A stretch of DNA of 64,000 bases from Clostridiales bacterium. Its GTDB lineage: Bacteria; Bacillota; Clostridia; Oscillospirales; Acutalibacteraceae. Shown in pieces: positions 1 to 9,000 of this stretch (its first letter is position 1; every line of letters begins with the position of its first letter). Below the pieces are notes generated by a model. The model made no database searches, was not told the origin of the DNA, and was given only the letters and a program-made list of their open reading frames with translations. The translations under genes and the position numbers were made by a program. The stretch lies in contig JAGZMM010000001.1 in assembly GCA_018364155.1 (NCBI GenBank), forward strand, positions 558,001 through 622,000, written 5' to 3'.

Positions 1-272
1 TTCTGCACCGACTCGCAGTAATCCGGGTCCTCGAGCATCATCTGATGAATCTGGAAAATCATCGCCTGGGTTTCTCCCACCTCCTTGAGCGCCTTCTCAT
101 ACAGGATCTCAAGCTGGGTGACGGCGGTCTGTTTCGCTTTCTCGAAGCGGCGAAGCTCCGCCCCGGTGTCCTCTACGTGATACCGGCGGATCTTCTGCTC
201 GTTTCGTTTATAGAAGGAAAGCCGGCCGAAGGCAATACCGCCGAACACGCCCGTTCCGTTTAAAATTCTCAT
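1..272 (-). CDS. ptsI: PTS enzyme I (phosphoenolpyruvate-protein phosphotransferase), N-terminal part
   Basis: Enzyme I takes phosphate from phosphoenolpyruvate and passes it to HPr, the first step of PTS sugar uptake in the cytoplasm. Only about 90 N-terminal residues are in the window; the gene runs off the left edge. The start MRILNGTGVFGGIAFG matches the usual enzyme I beginning, and the helical segment that follows (KQTAVTQLEILYEKALKEVG) fits the HPr-binding helical domain. The active-site histidine lies beyond the edge. It is the last visible gene of fruR-fruK-fruA-ptsH-ptsI, 65 bp after ptsH, with GGGAGAAAAC upstream as ribosome site. The family call rests on the N-terminus and the neighbours. 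Confidence 0.85.
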   Translation of the reverse strand, partial: MRILNGTGVFGGIAFGRLSFYKRNEQKIRRYHVEDTGAELRRFEKAKQTAVTQLEILYEKALKEVGETQAMIFQIHQMMLEDPDYCESVQ

Positions 273-298
273 GCGGTTTTCTCCCTTCGCTTCGGTTT

Positions 299-328
299 CC
301 TGCCGCCGCTTGTAAAAACGGCGGCAGG
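299..328 (-). other. Hairpin between ptsH and ptsI
   Basis: Inverted repeat with 10 bp arms (CCTGCCGCCG / CGGCGGCAGG) and a 10 nt loop in the ptsH-ptsI gap. On the minus-strand transcript no T-tract follows, so it is not a convincing terminator. It may slow or process the transcript between the two genes. Confidence 0.45.
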
Positions 329-337
329 TCTTTTTGG

Positions 338-595
338 TTATAAATTTGCTTTCAGAAACGCTTTTATGGCCTTAGCCGCCATCTCTTCGTCCTCGCCTTC
401 GACGGTGACCACAATGGGCTGGTCCTTCTTGGCGATCAGGCCCATGACTGCAAAGATGCGCTTGGCGTCTGCGGTTTTCTCCTCCTTGTGGAGGGTGATC
501 TTGCTTTTAAAGCGGTTGGCCTCCTTGACAAGCAGGCCGGCGGGACGGGCGTGGATGCCCTCGGGATCGGTGATGACATAGGTAAACTCTTTCAT
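338..595 (-). CDS. ptsH: HPr family phosphocarrier protein lacking Ser46
   Basis: HPr carries phosphate from enzyme I to sugar-specific EIIA domains. The protein is 85 residues, normal for HPr. His15 sits in the canonical GIHARPAG motif, so phosphotransfer should work. At the regulatory site, where Gram-positive HPr has K-S46-I, this protein has K45-R46-I47, so the serine that HPr kinase phosphorylates for carbon catabolite control is absent. It lies between fruA (21 bp upstream) and ptsI, and so looks like a dedicated fructose-operon HPr. A Crh-like role is unlikely because His15 is kept. Whether a second, Ser46-bearing HPr exists elsewhere cannot be seen here. Confidence 0.93.
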   Translation of the reverse strand: MKEFTYVITDPEGIHARPAGLLVKEANRFKSKITLHKEEKTADAKRIFAVMGLIAKKDQPIVVTVEGEDEEMAAKAIKAFLKANL

Positions 596-616
596 CGATG
601 ATTTCGCTCCTTTTTC

Positions 617-2548
617 TTATTTATCAGCCGCAATTTCCTTTTTGCCTTCTCGAATGGGCTTTTTGAGCAGGGCCAGCATCAGCATCCCGACCACCGAGCC
701 CGCCAGCAGCGCCACCAGGTACCAGAAGGGGTTGCCAATAACCGGCACCACAAAGATGCCGCCGTGGGGCGCGCGCAGAGTGCAGTGAAAGAACATGGAC
801 AGGCCTCCCGCCACTGCAGAACCCACCACACAGGAGGGAATCACCCGCAAAGGGTCGGCGGCGGCGAAGGGAATGGCCCCTTCAGTGATAAAAGATAGGC
901 CCATCACATAGTTGACCATGCCGGACTGGCGCTCTTTCTTGGTGAACCGGTTTTGAAAGAAGGTGGTGCACAAAGCGATGGCAAGCGGCGCCACCATGCC
1001 GCCGATCATCACCGACGCCATGATTTCGAAGGAGCCTTCGGTCATGGTCGCCAGGGAAGCGGTGCCGAAGAGATAGGCTGCCTTGTTGATGGGGCCGCCC
1101 ATGTCGATGGACATCATACCGCCCAGCAGAGCCCCTAAGAGCACGAGGACCACCTCGTTGCCGCCGCGCATGGAGTTAAGCAGTTCAGTAATCCAGTTGT
1201 TGAGGGCGCTCATAGGCGGGTTGACGAGGAAGGTCATAATTGCCCCGATGGCGAGAATGCCCAGAACCGGATAAAGAAGCACCGGTTTGATGCCTTCCAG
1301 GCTTTTGGGCAGCTTATCGAATACCTTGCGCAGCAAAACCACTAGGTACCCGGCGATAAAGCCAGCCAGCAGCGCGCCCAAAAACCCGGCACCGCCCGAC
1401 ACGGCCAGCGCCCCGCCCACAAAGCCAATCGCCAGCGCCGGCCGGTCGCCAATGCTCATGGCGATGAACCCCGCTAGAATGGGGAGCATAAAGCCGAAGG
1501 CCGCGTTGCCCACGGTATTAAGGAAGCGGGCGAAATCGGTATTCTTGCCGAAATTGGACGGGTCGAGGGCATAATTATCAAAGAGGAAGGAAAGGGCGAT
1601 CAGGATGCCCCCGCCGATGACGAAGGGCAGCATATGAGAGACGCCGTTCATCAAATGCTTGTAAATCTGGCGGCCCACGCTTTCCTTTCCTTCGTTTTTC
1701 TGCTCCTGCCTCTCTTCTCCCCTGCCTTCGTGGTGATAAGGGGCGACCTTGCCGCTTGTGGCTTCAATCAAAAGTTCTTTTGCTTTGTTGATGCCGTTTG
1801 CCACCTTGGTCTGGATTAGAGGCTTGCCGTCAAACCGGGCCATGGGAACATTTTTGTCGGCGGCGATGAGGATGCAGCCCGCCTCTTCAATTTCCTTGGG
1901 CGTCAGCACGTTTTTCGCACCGCCTGAGCCGTTTGTCTCCACCTTAATGGAAATGCCCAGTTCTCTGGCCGTGTTTTCCAGGCTTTCGGCTGCCATATAG
2001 GTGTGGGCGATGCCGGTGGGGCAGGCGGTGACCGCCAGCACCTGGTAACCCGTTTGAACCTTGGACGTTTCCTTGGTTTCCTCTTGAAATTTTTCCGTTT
2101 CGCACTGGTCGATGAGGGATAAAAACGCATCCGTATCTTTGGCATGGATGAGCTTTTGGCGGAAATCCCCGTCCATCAGCAGGATGGACAGACGCCCAAG
2201 CACGTCCAGATGGACGTTCTGAGCCGTATCGGGCGCGGCAATCAGAAAAAGTAGGTAGACGGGCGCGCCGTCGAGAGAATCGTAATCCACGCCGTCCTTG
2301 ACCACCATGGCGCTCAACGCGGCACGGCGCACCGCATTCGTCTTGGCGTGGGGGATGGCAACCCCTTCCCCGATGCCGGTGGTTCCCTCTTCCTCCCGCC
2401 TTTGCACGCACGCCTTGTATTCAGCCGGGTCGCGCAGGCTGCCGGTCTGTTCCATCAGCGTTACCAGACGGTCGATGGCCTGCTGCTTATCGGCCACCCT
2501 GGCGTTTAAGTCAATGCCTTCTTTTTTGAGCAAATCGGTGATGCGCAC
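617..2548 (-). CDS. fruA: PTS fructose transporter subunit IIABC
   Basis: This membrane permease imports fructose and phosphorylates it to fructose 1-phosphate. The 643-residue protein has an EIIA domain (about 1-150; active His67 in AIPHAK), an EIIB domain (about 168-265; phospho-Cys176 in TACPTGIAHT) and a multi-helix EIIC domain (about 300-635). An ATG-started frame extends to 2698, but that extension lies inside fruK. The GTG at 2548 is preceded by GGGGGAGA and gives the normal EIIA start (RITDLLKKEG), so it was chosen. It starts 19 bp after fruK and precedes ptsH. Substrate could be another ketose, but the fruK and fruR neighbours favour fructose. Confidence 0.93.
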   Translation of the reverse strand: MRITDLLKKEGIDLNARVADKQQAIDRLVTLMEQTGSLRDPAEYKACVQRREEEGTTGIGEGVAIPHAKTNAVRRAALSAMVVKDGVDYDSLDGAPVYLLFLIAAPDTAQNVHLDVLGRLSILLMDGDFRQKLIHAKDTDAFLSLIDQCETEKFQEETKETSKVQTGYQVLAVTACPTGIAHTYMAAESLENTARELGISIKVETNGSGGAKNVLTPKEIEEAGCILIAADKNVPMARFDGKPLIQTKVANGINKAKELLIEATSGKVAPYHHEGRGEERQEQKNEGKESVGRQIYKHLMNGVSHMLPFVIGGGILIALSFLFDNYALDPSNFGKNTDFARFLNTVGNAAFGFMLPILAGFIAMSIGDRPALAIGFVGGALAVSGGAGFLGALLAGFIAGYLVVLLRKVFDKLPKSLEGIKPVLLYPVLGILAIGAIMTFLVNPPMSALNNWITELLNSMRGGNEVVLVLLGALLGGMMSIDMGGPINKAAYLFGTASLATMTEGSFEIMASVMIGGMVAPLAIALCTTFFQNRFTKKERQSGMVNYVMGLSFITEGAIPFAAADPLRVIPSCVVGSAVAGGLSMFFHCTLRAPHGGIFVVPVIGNPFWYLVALLAGSVVGMLMLALLKKPIREGKKEIAADK

Positions 2549-2567
2549 GGCATTCTCCCCCTTTTCC

Positions 2568-3470
2568 TCACATGGCTGCAAGCAGCCGGTGGACTTCTTC
2601 TTTCGTAGCAAGCCTTTCCGAAAAGGCGCTGGCGCTTCCTGTTGCCACTCCCATACGGAAGGCGGTTTGCAGATTTCCTGTTTGCAGATACCCGGCAAGG
2701 AAGCCGGCTACCATAGAATCCCCCGCACCCACCGAGTTTATAACCTTGCCTTTGGGCGCCGGGCTCTTGTAAATGCTCCCGTCCTGGGTTTTCAGCAGGG
2801 CGCCGTCCCCGGCCATGGAAACGAGCACGTTGCGCGCGCCCAGCTCCTGGAGCTTCCCGGCGTACTCGGCCACGGCGTCGCCGCCTGTGATGGTAACGCC
2901 GAACAGTTCGCCCAATTCGTGATGGTTTGGCTTAATGAGGAAGGGATGGTATTTGAGGACGTTTTTGAGTAGATCCTTCGTGGCATCCACCACAAAGTGG
3001 ATTCCTCTGCCCTGCAGCCGCCTGAGGATGCTCTCGTAAACGTCGCCGGGCAGGGTATCCGGAATGGACCCGGCCAGCACCAAAAAATCCCCTTTTTTCA
3101 GGACATCCAGCTTTTCATAAAGCTTTCTCAAATCTTCCCCGCCCAGGCGAGGCCCACGGCCGTTGATTTCGCTTTCCACCTGGGCTTTGAGCTTGACGTT
3201 GATGCGGGACATTCCGTTTTCCACTCGAATAAAATCGGCTTTGCAGCCGGTTTCTCCGACGGCGCGTTCGATTTCCCGGCCGGTGAATCCGGCGGTAAAG
3301 CCCAAAGCCACATTGTCCACTCCTAGATTTTTCAAAACAAGCGAGACGTTGATTCCCTTGCCGCCCGCAAACACGTCCTCAAACTCGGAGCGGTTGACCG
3401 TGCCCGGCTCAAAAAAAGGAACCCGGACGATGTAATCGAGACAGGGATTAAAGGTAACGGTGTAAATCAT
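2568..3470 (-). CDS. fruK: 1-phosphofructokinase
   Basis: Phosphorylates fructose 1-phosphate, the product of FruA, to fructose 1,6-bisphosphate in the cytoplasm. The 300-residue protein is a PfkB/ribokinase-fold enzyme. The N-terminal MIYTVTFNPCLDYIVRV, the GGKGINVS loop and the C-terminal GAGDSMVAGF motif, whose Asp is the catalytic base, are typical of FruK rather than tagatose-6-phosphate kinase. Its ATG overlaps the stop of the DeoR regulator by 4 bp (3467-3470), so translation is probably coupled. It is the second gene of the fructose operon. Confidence 0.93.
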   Translation of the reverse strand: MIYTVTFNPCLDYIVRVPFFEPGTVNRSEFEDVFAGGKGINVSLVLKNLGVDNVALGFTAGFTGREIERAVGETGCKADFIRVENGMSRINVKLKAQVESEINGRGPRLGGEDLRKLYEKLDVLKKGDFLVLAGSIPDTLPGDVYESILRRLQGRGIHFVVDATKDLLKNVLKYHPFLIKPNHHELGELFGVTITGGDAVAEYAGKLQELGARNVLVSMAGDGALLKTQDGSIYKSPAPKGKVINSVGAGDSMVAGFLAGYLQTGNLQTAFRMGVATGSASAFSERLATKEEVHRLLAAM

Positions 3471-4219
3471 AAAGCATCCACCTCCACGATTCTCGTGTAG
3501 CTGTGGTATCGTTTTTCGGCAAGCACCGTGGTGAGAAGAACCGCATCCGCCAGCGCCCCAAAGGTTACGGAGGAAATCTGCCCGAATTTACTAGGGTCGG
3601 CCAGCACAAACCCGTCCCGGCATCGGGAAAGGGCCTCCGCCTTCACTGCCGCTTCGTTTGCTTCCGGCGTGCTCAGGCCGCAGCGGGGATGTACGCCGTT
3701 GACCCCGAAAAAACCTTTCGTAAAATTGTATTTCTGCAAAAAGCGTACGGTTTCGGCACCTACCGCCGCATCGGTGGAGGCTTTGAGCTCCCCGCCCAGG
3801 AGAATCACCCGGCAGCCGCTCTGGGCAAGCTTGCGGGCGTGGGAGAGGGCATTGGTAACGTACACCGCCCGCTTTTCCGTCAGATGATCCACCAAAAGCT
3901 CGGTAGTGGTGCCCGCGTCGATATAAACAAAGTCTCCCGGTAAAACAAGGGACGCTCCATAGGCGGCAATGCGCTTTTTCTCCTCCATGTTCAGGTCCTT
4001 GCGCACCGATACGTCGTCATCAGTCGTGCTGTATTCTCCTTCGAGGGCGGTGGCGCCGCCGTGAACCTTTTTGAGCCGGCCCATTTCATGAAGGGTGGCA
4101 AGATCCCGGCGGATGGTAGACTCGGATGTATCCAACAGCTCGGTCAGTTCCGTCACGGTAACTGCCTTTCGTTCCGAAAGCAGGTCGAGGATGGCCCGCT
4201 GCCGCTGTTCGGTCAGCAT
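3467..4219 (-). CDS. fruR: DeoR-family transcriptional regulator of the fructose operon (FruR-like)
   Basis: A 250-residue repressor with an N-terminal winged helix (LTEQRQRAILDLLSERKAVTV, then a recognition helix with TSESTIRRDL) and a DeoR C-terminal sensor domain of the sugar-phosphate isomerase fold (YIDAGTTTELL, FFGVNGV). DeoR proteins in this position usually respond to fructose 1-phosphate. The ATG at 4219 has AGGGAG upstream; an in-frame extension to 4276 runs through the promoter and was rejected. It is the first gene of the operon, so it probably represses its own promoter at 4244-4272. Confidence 0.9.
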   Translation of the reverse strand: MLTEQRQRAILDLLSERKAVTVTELTELLDTSESTIRRDLATLHEMGRLKKVHGGATALEGEYSTTDDDVSVRKDLNMEEKKRIAAYGASLVLPGDFVYIDAGTTTELLVDHLTEKRAVYVTNALSHARKLAQSGCRVILLGGELKASTDAAVGAETVRFLQKYNFTKGFFGVNGVHPRCGLSTPEANEAAVKAEALSRCRDGFVLADPSKFGQISSVTFGALADAVLLTTVLAEKRYHSYTRIVEVDAL

Positions 4220-4243
4220 AGTTCTCACTCCCTTTCTGTTTCG

Positions 4244-4272
4244 ATCATAACACCACAAACAATCAAAGTCAA
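4244..4272 (-). promoter_or_regulatory. Fructose operon promoter
   Basis: TTGACT (4267-4272), 17 bp spacer, TATGAT (4244-4249) on the minus strand, about 25 bp upstream of the regulator start. The spacer and flank hold TTGATTG / TGATTG-like repeats that could be a DeoR-type operator. Confidence 0.75.
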
Positions 4273-4396
4273 TCACTTTCAGTCGCTTATATAACGAATT
4301 TGCATGATTATTTTTGTATATATAGCATAATTATAGTTAATATTCTTGATTTATTCCTTTTATAATGAGAGATAATGATTGATTCTGTCGTTTTTT

Positions 4397-4446
4397 GTAT
4401 TCTAACAAAGCCCCGGCAGCTAGCTGCCGGGGCTTTGTTAGAATAC
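4397..4446. terminator. 50 bp perfect loopless palindrome, probable terminator
   Basis: Two 25 bp arms (GTATTCTAACAAAGCCCCGG... and its exact complement) meet without a loop at AGCT/AGCT. It lies just downstream of the flippase gene. The GC-rich core CCCCGGCAGC/GCTGCCGGGG followed by TTTGTTAG resembles a bidirectional intrinsic terminator, but the T-tract is weak on both strands. Confidence 0.6.
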
Positions 4447-4461
4447 AGGCATAACGTGCGG

Positions 4462-5874
4462 CTATTTGGACGCTTTTTTCGACGGCTTCGGTTTGCGGTG
4501 AAGAAGCTTCTCGGCATTTTCCAACAGTTCCCTGGAATTGACTGCAAAGATGAGCAGCACAAAAGCCGCCTGCAAAAGTGCCCAGTAAGGGGGCTGCAGC
4601 AGCATACAAGCACTTTGGGCTACCAGAAGAAGGGTATTGGCAAACAGCTTTCCTGTGCCGTAGTCGATGAAAATAAACCACCTGGCCGACACCGCTCGCA
4701 GCAAAAAGACGAATACATAGCTTGCAAAGGTGGCAAGAGCCGCACCGTTTACCCCCATCATGGGAATAAGAAGGAAGTTGAGTCCGATGTTTAAGCCTGC
4801 GCCTGCCGCCGTGGTCACCAGAGAGAGCATACTTTTCTTTTTGACCATGTAGACGCTGCCCAGAAAATTGACTAGGCAGGAAAAAGCGGTGGCCAGCACA
4901 AGCAGAGGGATATACTGCCAGGAATCGTAGAACTCGTCGGACACCAAAAGCTTGGTCATCAGCTTGCAGACCAGGATGATGCCGGAAGCCGCCATCATAA
5001 TCAGGGCGCTGTAGGAACGGAACACCTTGGTAAAAAATCGGGCACGGGCTTTTTCCTCGGTGACGGCGGAAAGCTGCCAGGCGTCCATAAAGATGCCGGA
5101 AATCAACACCACGATGGAAGGAATCTTATAGGCCACCGCGTACAGGCCGTTAGCTCCCTCTCCACACAAAGCGGTGACGATGTACCGGTCGGAGACGTTG
5201 GTAATCCACCAGAACATGGTGTTGGGAATCATGGGGACTGCGTACTTGAGCATGGCTTTGACGGTGGACCCTTCCATCCCGCCGATGCGGATATACTTGG
5301 AAAGCCGTCCCATGAAAAACAAAAACGCCACCGAAATAAAGTCGGAACAAACCATAGCCAGCACATAGCCGGAAATGCCCCATCCAAACGCCACCAGAAA
5401 AAGCACGTTAAAGAGGATGGTGGTGACGGTGCTGAGAATGCCGTCGAAGGCATAAAGGCGCACGAGGCCTCTGGCCCGTGTAAACTGGGAGCAGAGGGAG
5501 CGCAAGGAGGACATGAGGACAAAGGCGTAAATGAGCCCGGTATGCCCGGAAATCACGTCCACCTGGTTTAGAAGCGGCCAGAAGGCCAGCAGCACCCCGA
5601 ACCCGCAGAAAATGGTCAGAAGGCCGGTGGAAAACACATCGGTTTTGCGCACGCTTTTGTCCAGTCCAAAGCGCACCACCGCGTTGACAATTCCCAGCGA
5701 CACCAACGGCAGCAACAAGTTTCCCGTCTGTACCAGCAGGTCGGTCACGCCGTATTCCTCGTTGCTCAGTACCGTCGTATAAAGGGGCATAAGCAGGAAC
5801 ACCAGCACCTTCGAGCTGAAGGTGCCGATGGCAAAAATCACTGTATTGGATATCAGCTTTTTATATTTGTCCAT
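4462..5874 (-). CDS. Polysaccharide flippase (MATE/Wzx superfamily membrane protein)
   Basis: A 470-residue integral membrane protein with about 12-14 hydrophobic helices from residue 8 onward and a short basic C-terminal tail (HRKPKPSKKASK). The start (KLISNTVIFAIGTFSSKVLVFLLMPLYTTVLS) is the standard N-terminus of the polysaccharide-biosynthesis/oligosaccharide flippase family, which moves lipid-linked glycans across the membrane. No glycosyltransferase genes stand beside it, so the substrate is unknown; a drug-efflux MATE is less likely from this N-terminus. The AAAGGAG ribosome site is about 13 bp from the ATG, rather far. It ends at the palindrome at 4397-4446. Confidence 0.85.
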   Translation of the reverse strand: MDKYKKLISNTVIFAIGTFSSKVLVFLLMPLYTTVLSNEEYGVTDLLVQTGNLLLPLVSLGIVNAVVRFGLDKSVRKTDVFSTGLLTIFCGFGVLLAFWPLLNQVDVISGHTGLIYAFVLMSSLRSLCSQFTRARGLVRLYAFDGILSTVTTILFNVLFLVAFGWGISGYVLAMVCSDFISVAFLFFMGRLSKYIRIGGMEGSTVKAMLKYAVPMIPNTMFWWITNVSDRYIVTALCGEGANGLYAVAYKIPSIVVLISGIFMDAWQLSAVTEEKARARFFTKVFRSYSALIMMAASGIILVCKLMTKLLVSDEFYDSWQYIPLLVLATAFSCLVNFLGSVYMVKKKSMLSLVTTAAGAGLNIGLNFLLIPMMGVNGAALATFASYVFVFLLRAVSARWFIFIDYGTGKLFANTLLLVAQSACMLLQPPYWALLQAAFVLLIFAVNSRELLENAEKLLHRKPKPSKKASK

Positions 5875-6010
5875 CGGCTGAGTTTGGCTCCTTTTCTGAA
5901 AATGAGACTTGGCTCTATTTTACCGCATTTGCTCTACTCCGCCCCTCGAAAGCCGTCGGAAAAGAAGCGCGCCGCCTGTTTTCGATTTTCTCCAGACCGG
6001 ACCAAGAAGA

Positions 6011-6036
6011 GCCCCGCCGGCATTTGCCGATGGGGC
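6011..6036 (-). terminator. Weak terminator-like hairpin after the GGDEF/EAL gene
   Basis: Near-complementary arms GCCCCATCGGC / GCCGGCGGGGC (one mismatch, one GU) around an AAAT loop, followed on the minus strand by TCTTCTT. It lies 22 bp past the stop of the c-di-GMP gene. The T-tract is poor. Confidence 0.45.
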
Positions 6037-6058
6037 CCGATGTGCACAAACCTTTTAT

Positions 6059-9000
6059 TCAGAAGAATTTCTTTTCAAATACTTCCTCTGGCTCCGGTTT
6101 TCCAAAAAGGTAACCTTGGATGGTGTCCAGTCCCATCTGCCCGACAATCTGATATTCCTCCGGAGTTTCCACCCCTTCCAAACACACCCGGATGCCCACG
6201 TCGTGGCACAGCTCCACCACAAAACGAATAAAGGTGGCGTCAAACCGGCTGGTACGGATGTCCCGGATGAAGGTCTTGTCGATTTTAACGATGTCAGCCG
6301 GAGAATTTTTGAGTATCTCCAGCGAGGAATACCCGGTGCCAAAATCGTCTATCGCGATGCGCACGCCCAGGGCGCGGACCTGGTCGAAAAGCTTTTTGAG
6401 AGTTCCGCTTTCCCGGGCCAGATACGTTTCCGTCAGCTCTACCACCAGGTTTTTAGGGGCAAGCTGCGCCTCCTTAAGGGCGCTTTCCAAAAAGGGAAGG
6501 AAATCGTCCTCGGCAATCTGTACGTAGGACAGGTTGACGCTCATCACAAAATCCGGGTCCATCCGAGTCCATTCTTTGCACCGCCGAACTGCTTCTCTCA
6601 AAATCCATCGGCCCACCGGGAGAATCAGACCGCTTTGCTCAAGAAGGGGGATAAATACCGCCGGCCGTACCCGTCCATACTTCTCACACTGCCACCGTAC
6701 AAGCGCTTCTGCTCCCAGCACGCGCCCGTCCCGAGCCGATACCTGCGGCTGGTAATGCAGCCGAAACCCAGCGAACCGGTTTTCCACGCTTTCCCGCAGC
6801 AATTCAATAAACTCCAGGGCCTTCTCCTTGTGCGACAGAATTTCCTCGGAAAAGAAGGTCATCCGGCCTCGTCCGGCGGCCTTGGAGGTCTCCAGGGAGT
6901 ACCCTGCATATTTGAGCAGGTCGAGATAGGTGCGAGCGTCCTCCGGATAGCGTACACAGCCAGCGGACAGGGTAGAGTAATACTTATTCCCGCCAAGCTC
7001 CTGCTGGTGGGAAACACGCTTGGAAACCGCCTGATAGATGGATTCCATCTCCTTGCGCCCGCCGTTTGGCAGCAAAACGCCAAATTCATCCCCATCCAGC
7101 CGGTAAAGGACGGCGCCGTTTGGCAGCAGCGCCTGGATTTTCTGAGCGGTGGCGTGCAACACCTCGTCTCCAAAGCTGCGGTCGTACAGGTCGTTGACCC
7201 GCCGGAAGTCATCCATCCCCAGCACCATAATCCCCAACTTCCGGGTTTCCTGGCTGTGGATGCATTCCTCCACCTCGTCTTCAAAGGCATACTTGTTGTA
7301 AAGGCCGGTCATGGGGTCGATGCGGTTTCGTTTTCCAAGCTTGGAGATAATTCCGGCGAACAGGGTGGGCTCTCCGGCCTCGTCGCGCTCCAGATGTCCC
7401 CGGCAGCGCAGCCAGACCCATTCGCCCTTTTTGTTGATTGCCCGGTATTCCACACAGTGGATGTCGGTGCGCCCGTCGGTGATTTCCTGGTTGGACTCCA
7501 AAAATGCCTGTTTGTCATGTTCGTGGACCTTGGCTCCCCAGATGGCGGCCGCGTTCTCCACCACCTCGCCCGGCAGGCCGAATTCTTCCACCATAGCCCT
7601 GGGATACCGAAACGTCCCGGTCTTCATGTTACACACATAAATATAATCGTCGGTGCTCTGCTCCAGAGCATGATACAACCGATCCTTGTCGTAATCAAAT
7701 GCCTCTTTGTCCGCTTTCTGCCGCCTGTCTGCCCGCTGAGCTTGTTCGTGTGCCAGCTCGATGTGAAACCGGCGCTTCTGCTCGTACATTTTTTCGTCCG
7801 CCTGGGTGAGCACCTCTTTGACAGTGACGCACTCCTTCCCCAGTACCTCAACCACTCCATAGCAAAAGCTCAACGCATAAGGGATATTCTTTTCTTTCCT
7901 TGTTTTACGCAGCTGCTCCTGGACCTCAGCCATCCGCTGAGTCCCCTCTTGCTTGGGAAGCCCGTAAAAAACCACTACGAATTCGTCCCCGCTCAGGCGG
8001 AAGGCAAAATCCTCCAACGAAAGCGCTCTGCGCACCGCTTGGCAGATCAAGGTGATCATCCGGTCCCCTTCGGAATGGCCATAAGTATCGTTGACCTCCT
8101 TGAGCACATTGATGTCGTACAGTGCCACACTGACGCAAACTTTCTCCATTTTCGCACGCGCAAGCGTCTCGGACAGAGCGAGCTTTCCCGCCCGGCGGTT
8201 TAAAAACTCTGTCAGCTCATCGATACGCGCTTCCCTAGTCAGTTTGCGAGAGGCGGTAATGTCCACCGACTGCTGCAAATGCACCAGCGATCCGTCCAGC
8301 CACCGAATGAGCGTATCGTAATTTTCATAAATGCGCCCAGTCACCGTGCTGTGTTCCTCCCAGATACAGGAAGGATTCTCCTTCCCGCTTTGTACCAATT
8401 CCTCTACCGGGCAAAACTCACACCGGCCGGTCATCCCCTTCTGCAAAACCTGCCAGCAGATTTTGCCTTCCGGCTTTTCAATGCCGAACTCCTTTTTCAT
8501 CGACTGATTCATAAACAAAATCCGGTCGGTCTTTACATCGGTGACATAAACGCTGGCGCTCATGCAATCGAGCATGGAATTAAAGACCAATTCCTGCACC
8601 CGATTCTCTTCCTCGCGGTCGCGGTTGGCAAAGGAAATGCCCATCACCGGGGTAATCGTCCCGAGCATTTCCCTTTCCTGATCCGTCCAGTCTTTCTCTG
8701 CTTCATCCTTTGTAAAAAAGGCCAGGCCCAACCGTCTGCCCATATGGGTGACCGGCAGCGCCAGGGTATGCGTTTTGCCGCCGAAACCTGTGTAAACCAA
8801 ACGTACCGTTTCTTCCACCAGTTCCTGCGCCGGTTGATCTTCCCGTCCTAAGCGGTTAAGCTTGGAAAACAAGGAAGGAGACATTTCGGAAATCGGGATT
8901 TTCCATATACCTTGCGTCTTCGTCCATACTGCGAATTTTTTGCAAGTTCCCTGCCCGTCCAGGCACATCAAAGCAAGGCGGTTCACCGCCGTCGTGGCCG

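Noticed and set aside
5909..8203. 764-codon open frame on the plus strand
   Set aside because: It is antisense to the GGDEF/EAL gene, has no domain match, and its composition is that of a codon-bias shadow.
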